From Flavobacterium caeni (GTDB lineage: Bacteria > Bacteroidota > Bacteroidia > Flavobacteriales > Flavobacteriaceae): 64,000 nt of DNA. The translations under genes and the position numbers were made by a program. The stretch spans positions 186,001-250,000 of the forward strand of contig NZ_FMVF01000004.1 of NCBI RefSeq assembly GCF_900101895.1. The letters run 5' to 3'. The notes under the pieces are model-generated. The model saw nothing but the letters and a program-made list of their open reading frames with translations. It ran no database searches and was not told where the DNA came from. Shown here in pieces: positions 1 through 8,500 of this stretch. Within the stretch, counting starts at the first letter, position 1. Every line of letters starts with the position of its first letter.

Positions 1-1050
1 CACGTGCTCTTTGGCGGATTTACGCACGAGCCCGCCGTTCGGGTCGCCGAGAAATTGCTGCCGATGCTACCCGACAACCAACAAAAGATTTTTTTCTCTG
101 ACAACGGATCGACATCGGTAGAAGTGGCCATCAAGGTGGCGCTGCAATATTTCTTTAACCAAGGCGAAACCAGAAAAACCATCATCGCGTTCGAAGACGC
201 TTTCCACGGCGATACGTTTGCGGCCATGGCGGCCAGCGGCATTTCGTTTTACACGCTCGCGTTCAAAGGCATGTTCATCGATGTGGTGCGCATACCCGTT
301 CCCACACCGGGCCGAGAACAAGCCAGTTTCGACACACTCGAATCGGTGATTGCTGCGCATGACTGTGCGGCGTTTATTTTTGAACCATTGGTGCAAGGCG
401 CCGCGGGCATGGTCATGTATGCGCCCGAAAGCCTCGACCGACTGATCCAAATCTGCAAAAAAAACAACGTACTCACGATTGCCGACGAAGTCATGACAGG
501 CTTTGGCAAAACAGGCAAAAATTTCGCGTGCGATTACCTGACCGAGCAGCCCGACATGATGTGTTTGTCCAAGGCGCTCACGGGCGGCACGATCCCCATG
601 GCGCTCACGACGTTTACCCAACAATTGTTCGACGGATTCTACAGCGATGACATCAACAAGGCGCTGTTCCATGGCCACACGTTTACGGCCAATCCCACCG
701 GATGTGCCGCGGCGCTCGCGAGTATGGAGCTGTTGGCGACTGCGGAAATGCAGGACAACCTCTCGCGCATCAACCAAAAGCACCTCGCGTTTCAAAAGCG
801 CATCCAAAACCACCCGAAAGCCAGGACCACGCGTGTACTCGGGACCATTTTTGCGGTCGAGATCGCAACCGGCGAAGATGCAAGTTATTACGGCAGCATC
901 CGCACCAAGCTGTACAATTTTTTTATCGAAAACGGTGTAATCCTGCGGCCCGTGGGCAACATCGTCTACATTTTGCCGCCGTATGTGATGACCAATGCGC
1001 AACTCGAGAAAGTGTACACAATCGTTGAAAAGGCGTTGGAAATAGTTTAA
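1..1050 (+). CDS. bioA: Adenosylmethionine-8-amino-7-oxononanoate aminotransferase, 5' partial
   Basis: Cytoplasmic PLP-dependent class III aminotransferase that turns 7-keto-8-aminopelargonate into 7,8-diaminopelargonate in biotin synthesis. The frame is open through the left edge, so the N terminus lies outside the window; about 349 residues are visible of a usual 420-430. The segment IADEVMTGFGKTG (visible residues about 159-171) carries the aspartate that holds the pyridine nitrogen, and LSKALTGG (about 188-195) carries the expected Schiff-base lysine. HGHTFTANPTGC is also typical of the class. The next gene is a ketosynthase of the kind found in flavobacterial biotin clusters, separated by a dispersed repeat. 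bioB lies about 22 kb away on the other strand. The family is clear; choosing BioA over other class III enzymes rests on overall similarity and context. Confidence 0.88.
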   Translation, partial: HVLFGGFTHEPAVRVAEKLLPMLPDNQQKIFFSDNGSTSVEVAIKVALQYFFNQGETRKTIIAFEDAFHGDTFAAMAASGISFYTLAFKGMFIDVVRIPVPTPGREQASFDTLESVIAAHDCAAFIFEPLVQGAAGMVMYAPESLDRLIQICKKNNVLTIADEVMTGFGKTGKNFACDYLTEQPDMMCLSKALTGGTIPMALTTFTQQLFDGFYSDDINKALFHGHTFTANPTGCAAALASMELLATAEMQDNLSRINQKHLAFQKRIQNHPKARTTRVLGTIFAVEIATGEDASYYGSIRTKLYNFFIENGVILRPVGNIVYILPPYVMTNAQLEKVYTIVEKALEIV

Positions 1051-1055
1051 TTTTG

Positions 1056-1140
1056 GAGCTGTTCCCGCTTTCCGCTGTATCTTTTCCCTGCTAAAGAAGC
1101 AGGAAAAAGGATGCCGCTTCAATCGGGGCTAGGGCTCACT
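1056..1140 (+). repeat. Dispersed hairpin repeat, copy C
   Basis: Intergenic element between bioA and the ketosynthase gene. It shares a plan with copies at 34711-34799 and 35634-35722: a ...ATCTTTT arm, a hairpin, then AAAAGGAT, CCGCT and CAATC. Here the stem is CCTGCT (1087-1092) with AGCAGG (1098-1103), flanked by CTTTTC and AAAAAG. The ATG at 1111 lies inside the repeat, which argues against its use as a start codon. Confidence 0.6.
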
Positions 1141-1164
1141 GCATCCATCAAATCCGCAAAAAAT

Positions 1165-2322
1165 TTGGAACCAATTTCCATCACCGCCATCGCTTCTGTT
1201 TCGCCGTTGGGTCACGATACCCCAACCGTTTGGGACCATTACCGCAGCAGCCGTCATTTTTTTACGACGCACTATTTTGGTGGGCAAACCGCACCGGCCG
1301 CTTTTCTCGATGCCAATTCAAAAGCGCTCGTCGATGGGTTGCGCCACAGCGATCCCAAATACAAAAATCTTGACGAATCGGTTTTGTATGCCATCGCGGC
1401 TTCGCGCCAAGCAGTTGCGCAAGCGGGTTGGAAGCAAGGCGACGTGTTTGGCGTGAACCTCGGTTCTTCGCGCGGGGCGACGGGTTTGTTCGAGAAATAC
1501 TACGACGAATTCCGCGAATCGGGTATGGTACCTACGCTTACATCGCCCACCACGACATCGGGCAATATCGCGTCTTGGGTGTCGCACGATCTGCAATCGC
1601 AAGGCCCCGATCTTTCGCACTCGATCACGTGTTCTACGGCGCTACACGCGCTGCTCAATGGGGTGGCGTGGCTGCGCTCGGGCATGGCCGATAAGTTTCT
1701 TGTGGGCGGCAGCGAAGCGCCCTTGACGCCGTTTACGATCGCGCAAATGAAAGCGATGAAGATTTACGCCAACGACGTTTCGGATTATCCGTGCCGCGCG
1801 CTCGATCTCGAAAAAAAACAAAATACCATGATCCTGGGCGAGGCCGCCGCCGTGTGTTGCCTCGAACGCGGCGAAAAACCCAATGCGTTGGGCTATGTTT
1901 CGGGCATCGGCTATGCGACCGAAGTGCTCGAACACAATGTGTCGATTTCGGCCGAAGCAACGTGTTTCCAAAAGTCGATGCACATGGCGCTGGGCGGTAC
2001 GCCTTTGCACGAAGTCGACGCCATCGTGATGCACGCGCCCGGCACCAAAGCCGGCGACCTCACCGAATGGCGTGCGGTACAAAAGGTATTCGGCCAACAC
2101 ATGCCGTTGCTCACGACCACCAAGTGGAAAACAGGCCACACCTTTGGCGCTTCCGGGATGCTGAGTATAGAATTGGCTTTGCTGATGATGCAACACAACA
2201 CGTTTGTAGGCGTTCCTTTTGTCGAATCGACGGAAGCGCGCGACATCAAAAGAGTATTGGTCAATGCCGTAGGTTTTGGCGGCAATGCGGTAAGTGTGCT
2301 GCTCAGCAAATCGGCCCAATAA
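1165..2322 (+). CDS. Beta-ketoacyl-ACP synthase family protein, biotin-locus type
   Basis: Thiolase-fold condensing enzyme (KAS I/II family), cytoplasmic. From the 1111 start, the catalytic triad can be placed as Cys174 in SITCSTALHAL, His308 in VMHAPGTKAGD and His343 in KTGHTFGASG; glycine-rich GFGGNAVSVLL closes the protein. It is somewhat divergent from FabF: the usual NAHGTGT is VMHAPGT. In flavobacteria such a gene commonly sits in the biotin cluster, where a role in making the pimeloyl-type acyl chain is plausible but is inference here. Start: the longest frame begins at ATG 1111, but that ATG lies inside a dispersed repeat. The TTG at 1165 gives MEPISITAIASVSPLG, matching the usual ketosynthase N terminus, so 1165 is preferred. 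A terminator follows directly. Confidence 0.85.
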   Translation: MEPISITAIASVSPLGHDTPTVWDHYRSSRHFFTTHYFGGQTAPAAFLDANSKALVDGLRHSDPKYKNLDESVLYAIAASRQAVAQAGWKQGDVFGVNLGSSRGATGLFEKYYDEFRESGMVPTLTSPTTTSGNIASWVSHDLQSQGPDLSHSITCSTALHALLNGVAWLRSGMADKFLVGGSEAPLTPFTIAQMKAMKIYANDVSDYPCRALDLEKKQNTMILGEAAAVCCLERGEKPNALGYVSGIGYATEVLEHNVSISAEATCFQKSMHMALGGTPLHEVDAIVMHAPGTKAGDLTEWRAVQKVFGQHMPLLTTTKWKTGHTFGASGMLSIELALLMMQHNTFVGVPFVESTEARDIKRVLVNAVGFGGNAVSVLLSKSAQ

Positions 2323-2326
2323 AAAA

Positions 2327-2351
2327 AGCCCGCGGGGGAACGGGCTCTTTT
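2327..2351. terminator. Bidirectional intrinsic terminator
   Basis: Stem AGCCCG (2327-2332) with CGGGCT (2341-2346), followed by CTTTT on the plus strand and preceded by an A run that becomes a U run on the minus strand. It can end the ketosynthase transcript and the small minus-strand unit at 2418-2519. Confidence 0.75.
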
Positions 2352-2417
2352 GCTAATCTAACTAATTCAAAAAACTTTAATCCTAATTATTTAACTCCAA
2401 TTTTAAAAGGTTTGAGG

Positions 2418-2519
2418 TTACAGATTCCGCAGCGCAATCAACAGCATCAACAAGACGATGAGATTGGTCACGAAATCGGCATTCTTCAATTTCGTTTTGA
2501 CATGTTTGATTAGTTTCAC
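2418..2519 (-). CDS. Small hydrophobic 33-residue protein (putative)
   Basis: GTG-started frame coding 33 residues: a basic, amphipathic N terminus (KLIKHVKTKLKNADF) followed by one strongly hydrophobic segment (NLIVLLMLLIAL) and a short RNL tail, the profile of a single-pass small membrane protein. No homologue is recognised. Support for a real gene is contextual: a near-consensus Bacteroidota promoter lies just upstream on the same strand (2550-2582, giving a leader of roughly 20-25 nt) and a terminator hairpin lies about 70 bases past the stop. There is no in-frame ATG between promoter and GTG. The transcript could instead be a small RNA. Function unknown. Confidence 0.45.
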   Translation of the reverse strand: MKLIKHVKTKLKNADFVTNLIVLLMLLIALRNL

Positions 2520-2549
2520 AATTGTAGGGTTTTGGGGTTGTTTGTCGAC

Positions 2550-2582
2550 CAAATGTATAAAATAATCGACGAAATACACAAA
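2550..2582 (-). promoter_or_regulatory. Promoter of the small minus-strand unit
   Basis: Reading the minus strand: TTTG (2582-2579), 21-nt spacer, TACATTTG (2557-2550), fitting the Bacteroidota TTTG / TAnnTTTG consensus. Only the small frame at 2418-2519 lies downstream before the terminator. Confidence 0.55.
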
Positions 2583-2756
2583 TTTAATTGTAATATAATT
2601 TGTTTCCTACAAAATTTTATTTTAACAAAAGATGTAATTATTCTTGACAAGCTGCTAATAATCAGTGTATTACGAAAAAGTAAAAGCAAATGATTTTTTT
2701 TCGCGGTTTTGTTTCCCGTCGACCAAAAAGCAAGAAAAAAGCTTCAAGAAATAGCG

Positions 2757-4730
2757 TCAGATGATTTTTTTGACGACCGTTTTACCGTTGGCAAGTTTTA
2801 TCTTGATGAAATAAACGGTCTGCGGTTGACGTACGCCGTCGATGACCATTTCGCCCAACCCGATGTCGCGTCGCTCATACACCACCCGGCCAGACAGATC
2901 GCTAACCACAACCGAGGCCATCGGCGAACTTGCCTTGAGCAAAAATTGCGTGCCGTTGGCTGCCGTCGAAACGCTGCCGAACGATTCGGTTTGGAGTGCA
3001 TCGTCAAAAAAGCGCAACTCAAAACGGTCGTTGAACGTGCCTACCGCGGTTTCGAACGCATAGGTTTGCTGGCTTTTCAAGTCATGTGTGGTGCCGAGCA
3101 AATGGTCGTACAGGAAAACGTCCTGCGTCTCGAAAAGCCCGTCGAACGAGTCAAGGCCAATCGCAAAGCTACCCGCCACCGTCGAAGCATACCCGATCGG
3201 AACTACGTGCTGTGCATCAAACGGCAATCCACGTCCCTGGATGGTCAAGTACTGGTTGTCGACCAAGCTGTAAAAGTTGATGAAGGTGTTCGAGTTGAGC
3301 GGGATACCGTCAAAATTGCGGTCGATGCCATCGGTTGCGCCGTCTATATACCCCAGCAGTATTTGCTTGAACGCGCCTTCGTTGTTGGTAAGGTTAAGCC
3401 AAAGTCTGTGTTTTTCTGACGAACTGCTTCGAAAAAACTGATCGTTTTCGCCGACGATGCGCATGCTGTTGCTAAACATTGCCTGTCCGTCGGCAAGCGC
3501 CTTGATAAAAAACGCCTGTCCCGAGGCCAGTTTCCCCGTCGGTTTTTCGTTGTTTCCGGCCGATGCGGTTTGTGTGCCGCCCAATACGTTGTAGGCCGCG
3601 TAATCATCGCTGGAATAATTGTAGGTGTTGTCGCCAGGGATCAATGCGGGTGCAGAATTGTGCGTCCACAAGTAAATGGTGCCATCGAGCAACGCGGCAT
3701 TGCCGGGCTCGGTCAAAAATGCATCCATGTCGAGGGCCGACGGATACGGATTCCCCAACAGGTTCATGTCGCTTACCCCAACAAAAACGGGCGCCAGTAC
3801 CGTACCGTTGTTGGGCGTGCCGATGAATTGCGTATCGTAGGTTGCCGGTACCGTAGGGCTAAAGGTTTGCGGCGCGCGAACAATGTAGCCTGTCCCTTGG
3901 GCCATGACTTGTGCGCCGTTTAAATGGGCGACCCAGTTTCCGATCTGCGGGCTAAAGCTGTAGTATTTATCGGCCAAGGTAGCGGGCGAAAGCGCATGCA
4001 GCGTCTGTTCCGCTACAGGCGACGACCAATAGGTATAGTCGTGGCGCCGCATGGGCGTCGTGGTTTTGTGCGCGATGATGTTGCCGTGGTTGGCCACGTC
4101 GTTGGTTTGCACCAGCGAAGCGTCGTCGTCAAGAACCAGTTGCGCCGTCACCGCGACGTCGATCGCATCGGTTACCACCAGCGTGCTGCCACTTTCAACG
4201 CGCAATTGGGCGTCGTCGGCAAGGGTCAGTCCGTAAATTTCGGGTGTCGACGCGCTTGAAATGATCGGAAAATCGTCGCCCATTTCAACCACTTCGACAT
4301 GGTCGTTGGCCGATGGTGCCACGCCACAGCTCCAATTGCCCGGCGTATACCAGTTGTCGTCGCCGGCGGCACCTGTCCATACGTTGCCTTGTTTGACATG
4401 CAATTCGTCAGAAACGCCGTCGGGTCCTTCGCCATGCGTCACGGCCACCTTGTAATAGCCGTTCTCGGTCGCATAGAAACTCTGGCCAACCGCGCCCGAA
4501 ATGGCGACGCCGTTTTTGTACCATTGGTAGGTTTCGGCGATCGAACTGCTGAGCAACAAACCCGAGCCTGCGCAAAAATAGGTGGTGCCACCCGATGAAA
4601 TAGTTGGATTTTGATTGGTCGCGAAAACAGTAGGATTTTCGGGACGACCTGCGGTTGCTTGTGGCGCAAACACAAGGCAGCACGCGGCCAGCGCGATATG
4701 CAGCGCGGTCAAGGGTGTAAAGTTATTCAA
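2757..4730 (-). CDS. Secreted Ig-like / T9SS C-terminal module protein
   Basis: Predicted exported surface or secreted protein of 657 residues. A signal peptide (about 1-27, cleavage after QATA) is followed by an Ig-like region (about 35-112, with TYQWYKNGVAISGAVGQSF), a W-rich stretch beginning VWTGAAGDDNWYTPGNW (about 115-150), and then the module shared with three neighbours (5546, 10594 and 14934 genes): YWSSPV, GNPYPSALD, IYLWTHN, FFIKALADG and FNNSMRI landmarks. The C terminus (VVVSDLSGRVVYERRD to KTVVKKII) is a type A T9SS sorting domain lacking the usual YPNP. It is probably transcribed alone from a promoter at 4777-4784. Ligand and function are unknown; an adhesive role is inferred from the Ig-like part. 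Confidence 0.8.
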   Translation of the reverse strand: MNNFTPLTALHIALAACCLVFAPQATAGRPENPTVFATNQNPTISSGGTTYFCAGSGLLLSSSIAETYQWYKNGVAISGAVGQSFYATENGYYKVAVTHGEGPDGVSDELHVKQGNVWTGAAGDDNWYTPGNWSCGVAPSANDHVEVVEMGDDFPIISSASTPEIYGLTLADDAQLRVESGSTLVVTDAIDVAVTAQLVLDDDASLVQTNDVANHGNIIAHKTTTPMRRHDYTYWSSPVAEQTLHALSPATLADKYYSFSPQIGNWVAHLNGAQVMAQGTGYIVRAPQTFSPTVPATYDTQFIGTPNNGTVLAPVFVGVSDMNLLGNPYPSALDMDAFLTEPGNAALLDGTIYLWTHNSAPALIPGDNTYNYSSDDYAAYNVLGGTQTASAGNNEKPTGKLASGQAFFIKALADGQAMFSNSMRIVGENDQFFRSSSSEKHRLWLNLTNNEGAFKQILLGYIDGATDGIDRNFDGIPLNSNTFINFYSLVDNQYLTIQGRGLPFDAQHVVPIGYASTVAGSFAIGLDSFDGLFETQDVFLYDHLLGTTHDLKSQQTYAFETAVGTFNDRFELRFFDDALQTESFGSVSTAANGTQFLLKASSPMASVVVSDLSGRVVYERRDIGLGEMVIDGVRQPQTVYFIKIKLANGKTVVKKII

Positions 4731-4776
4731 AGTATTAGGATTTAGGGATTACTAATGCTGTGCAAGGAACATGCGG

Positions 4777-4784
4777 CAAAAGTA
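4777..4784 (-). promoter_or_regulatory. -7 promoter element of the Ig-like secreted protein
   Basis: TACTTTTG on the minus strand matches TAnnTTTG, about 45 bases before the start at 4730. A TTG about 20 bases further upstream could serve as the -33 element. Confidence 0.45.
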
Positions 4785-4904
4785 GTAACGCGCTTTACAT
4801 CAACGATAAACGGGTTGATAAAATCGACAAAATGCACTATTTTAATAAAAATACGGGATAAAATCTTACTTTTTATGTAAAATAATTCGCGGTCTGAACT
4901 AGAA

Positions 4905-5375
4905 CTATTTGGTTAACAGTTTCATTTTGTCATAAACAAGCTGAGGCTCATAGCCTTTACGCAAAAGCGCATCGAACCATTTCTTTTTCTTTTTGTTCAA
5001 ATCGGGCTCGCGCAGGTTGGCCCAGCAGCGATCGGCCAAGGTCTCGAACTGCTGCTCGTACTGGTCGGGATCCAATTCCTTGAGCGCCGTCGTGATGTTG
5101 TATTGCGAAATGCCGCGCGCCTTGAGTTCGTGCACAATACGGATGCGTCCCCAAAACTTGATGCGGTGTTTGCCGCGCGCAAAACTCCGTGCAAAACGTT
5201 CCTCGTTCAGGAAATCGTGCGCAATCAAATACACGATGATTTCGTCGGCGGTATCGGTGTCGGTCCCAAGGCTGCGCAACTTGTCGGCCACTTCCTGGTG
5301 ACAACGGTCCTGGTAGGCGCAAAACCGTTCGAGTTTGGCGCGCGCTTGCAACGGGGTGACAATGGGCTTTGACAT
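4905..5375 (-). CDS. recX: Regulatory protein RecX
   Basis: Small cytoplasmic protein that binds RecA filaments and limits recombinase activity. At 156 residues it has the usual RecX length, with the three-helix repeats: AYQDRCHQEVADKLRSLG, IIVYLIAHDFLNEERFARSF and FWGRIRIVHELKARGIS are the recognisable signatures. The longest frame starts at 5399, but MSKPIVTPLQARAKLERFC at 5375 is the usual family beginning and is preferred. It stands alone on the minus strand between two secreted-protein genes; recA is not in the window. Confidence 0.92.
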   Translation of the reverse strand: MSKPIVTPLQARAKLERFCAYQDRCHQEVADKLRSLGTDTDTADEIIVYLIAHDFLNEERFARSFARGKHRIKFWGRIRIVHELKARGISQYNITTALKELDPDQYEQQFETLADRCWANLREPDLNKKKKKWFDALLRKGYEPQLVYDKMKLLTK

Positions 5376-5476
5376 ATTTTGGGTAAAAACGCAATCCAAA
5401 AGTAGGAATTTTTTGCGCGTATTGGTTTAACCCGTGTCAATTAGGTCTTTGTTAACAATTTAGTCGGCCAAAACAC

Positions 5477-5506
5477 TTGACAAATAGTAATTTAGGGCTA
5501 CCTTTG
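5477..5506 (+). promoter_or_regulatory. Promoter of the large LTD/ASH secreted protein
   Basis: TTGA (5477-5480), 18-nt spacer, TACCTTTG (5499-5506), a good match to the Bacteroidota consensus. The start codon at 5546 is about 40 bases downstream. Confidence 0.6.
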
Positions 5507-5545
5507 CAGGCTGGATTGTTGTATTTATTGTAATTCAAAACATTG

Positions 5546-8500
5546 ATGAAACTTAAGTTTTTGTTTTTTGCGTTGCTCGTCAGCGCATTGTCTTTTGGCC
5601 AGTCGGTCGTGATCAGTCAGTATATCGAAACAACTTCGGGAACCACGCCGAAAGGGATCGAAATCTTTAACGTTACCGCTAGCGATATTGTCTTTTCGGC
5701 GACCAATAATATAAGGGTTTATCAAGGGAACAGTGGCGCTACATGTACGCTTATAGCGGCAATTGATATTAATGTCGGGACTTTGCGCGCTGGCGAGGTC
5801 TGGGTAATCGGTACGAACGATTTGACAACTTATGCCACCACAAATGGAACAGGAATTAGCGGCACGACAGATTATAATTTTTTGTTTAATGGCGATGATG
5901 CTGTTCGGATAGATCTCGGCGGTGTAACACAAGACATGATCGGAGTATGCGGCGGAGGTGACCCGGGCACAGCATGGACAGGTGGTGGAGTTAGCACAGC
6001 CAACAACAATATTCAAATTATTGACGGTCTCTGTACAGGCGATCCAGATGGCTGGACCGATCCGAGTACGCGATATACAACTGTGGCGGGCGGAACGGTA
6101 ATGACCGGATTCGGCAACCCACCCGCGTCTTGTACCACGCCCTGTACCACGCCTACCAGCCAGGCATCGGGAATCGCGATTGCCAACACCACCGTGGGCG
6201 GCACCGATATTTCCTGGACACCGGGTGCTACGGCCACCGGTTCGATTGTCGTGATCAGACCCAGCGCAAGCCCGGATGTGTTGCCCGTTAACGGTACCAA
6301 CTACAACCCGAGTACGGCTTGGGGCACGGCCGGTCAGATCAATGTGAACAACCGCGTCGTGTACCGCAGCAACGGTTCGTCGGTTACGGGCATCACGGGC
6401 CTTACCCCCGAGACACCTTACACGATCACGGTATACGCTTACAATGGGTCGGGCACGAACATTTGCTACAACACCACTACGCCCGAGGCGGTCTTTTTTG
6501 TGACGCTCGCGGCAGAACCCACGGGACATTCGGCCTCGTTTACGTGTCTTACGGCGAGCAGTACGCAAATCAACCTGACGTTCAATGCGGCCAACACCAT
6601 TGGCGGCGATGGCTATGTGATTTTGTACCGTATTGGCGGCGTCCCCACGGGCGTCCCAACCGATGGCGCGATGTATCCGGCCGGGACGGTTTTTGGCAAC
6701 GCCACGGTGCACGGCTATACTTCGAACGTGGGCACGACCACAACTTATAGCGTGACGGGACTCAACGCAGGAACCGTCTATCACTTTTTACTGGTGCCGT
6801 ATGCGGCTTATTTGAGCGATCCGTCTACGATGAATTACCGTACATCGGCCACCATCCCGACGACTTCTTGTAACACCACGATAGGTCCTGAGATCAACGT
6901 CAGGGGCGTTATCGGTGCGAACCCGACCATTGCCGATGGCGACACCACGCCGCAAGGTACCGACAATACGCTTTTTGCCAACATCGTCATCCCGGGCAAC
7001 CAGGCCAAGAATTTCAGGATCGAGAACAACGGCAATGCGTTGTTGAACATCACCTCGATTACGATGGTGGGCGGCAACACGGGCGATTTTGCCGTGTCGG
7101 GCATCACCTTGCCGACGACGATTGCCGCGGGTGCTTCGCTCGATTTTACGGTGACCTTTGCGCCTTTGGCCGCGGGCACGAGAACCACGACACTCACGAT
7201 CGCCAACGACGATTCCGACGAAAATCCATACAATTTCATGATACGCGGAACGGGTACGTTGACGGCTTTGGTCGACATCAATGTGTTGGGCAACGGGCAG
7301 AGTATTCCCGACAACAGCATTTATCCGCAGGGAACAAACCATACCGCTTTTGGTGTCGCGACTGTAGGTGTAACCACCGTGGTCAGGACTTTTACAATCG
7401 AAAACATCGGGTCTACGGCGCTTACGCTGACGGGTTCGCCTTATGTGCAAATCACCGGCCCGCACGCGTCTATGTTTACCGTGACGGCGCAACCGGCATC
7501 GAATACCATTGCGGGCAGCACCTCACTTACGTTCGACATCACATTCAACCCGACCGGGCCGGGGGCCAAAAATGCTACGGTAGTCATCGCGAACGATGAT
7601 TCCGATGAGAATCCGTACAATTTTAACATCAGCGGCACGGCCAAGGGCGCCAACAACATTTATGTTTACGGCAACGGCAACGACGTCAACAAAGGCGCGA
7701 CAACCACCACCGAAACCAATTTGACGCATTTTGGTGGGGTGGCCGTCACGACGGGGGTCAAACAAAATACGTTTGTGATCAGCAACCTTTCGGGGTCAAC
7801 GGTATACTTTGGAGGCGTAACGATTTCGGGTCCCGATGCGGCCATGTTCTCGGTAATTTCGCAACCAACGAACAACGGATTGGGGAGTGGTAACAGCAGT
7901 TCGTTTACGATCAACTTTACACCGGCATCGGTAGGGATCAAGAACGCGACAGTGTCGTTTAATGTGTACAACAACGCAGGGTTGACGACGCCCGAACCGG
8001 TCGACCCGATTTATACGTTTGCGATTTCGGGCGAAGGAATCGTATTTACGACTTGTAGTTACAACGCAGTGCAAACACTGTTCGTGCAGGATTTCGAAGT
8101 CGCGCCGGCCACGCCAACCTATGGGTACAGCTATACTACCGATGGCACCGTTGCGATTAGCGGCGGAACGTACGACAATGGGTCGGGCCCGCGAAATTCG
8201 TTCATTGGCGCCAGGGGATTTAAGATGGCTGGAATCGGCACTACTTCTTCGGGGAATGCGGTCGAAACAACTGTCATTACCATGTCGCCTGTAGATGTCA
8301 GCGCTTACGGGAACATTAATTTGTCGATGAAAGTTGGGGCATTTAGAACCGGCACTACACAAGGAGTAGACGTCAACGAACTCGTCCAGGTAGAAACCAG
8401 TGTAGACAATGGCGTCAACTGGTCGACCGAAGCGGTGTTGCGCGGTTATTCGAATTCGCGTTGGGATTTCAATGCTACGGGCGTGTTCAATGCTTACTAC

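Noticed and set aside
67..1122. 351-codon minus-strand open frame at the left edge
   Set aside because: Opposite bioA, which has the correct aminotransferase motifs; no family resemblance.
5525..6784. 419-codon minus-strand open frame under the lamin-tail/ASH gene
   Set aside because: Antisense to a well-supported secreted-protein gene; the composition is that of a shadow frame with no recognisable domain.
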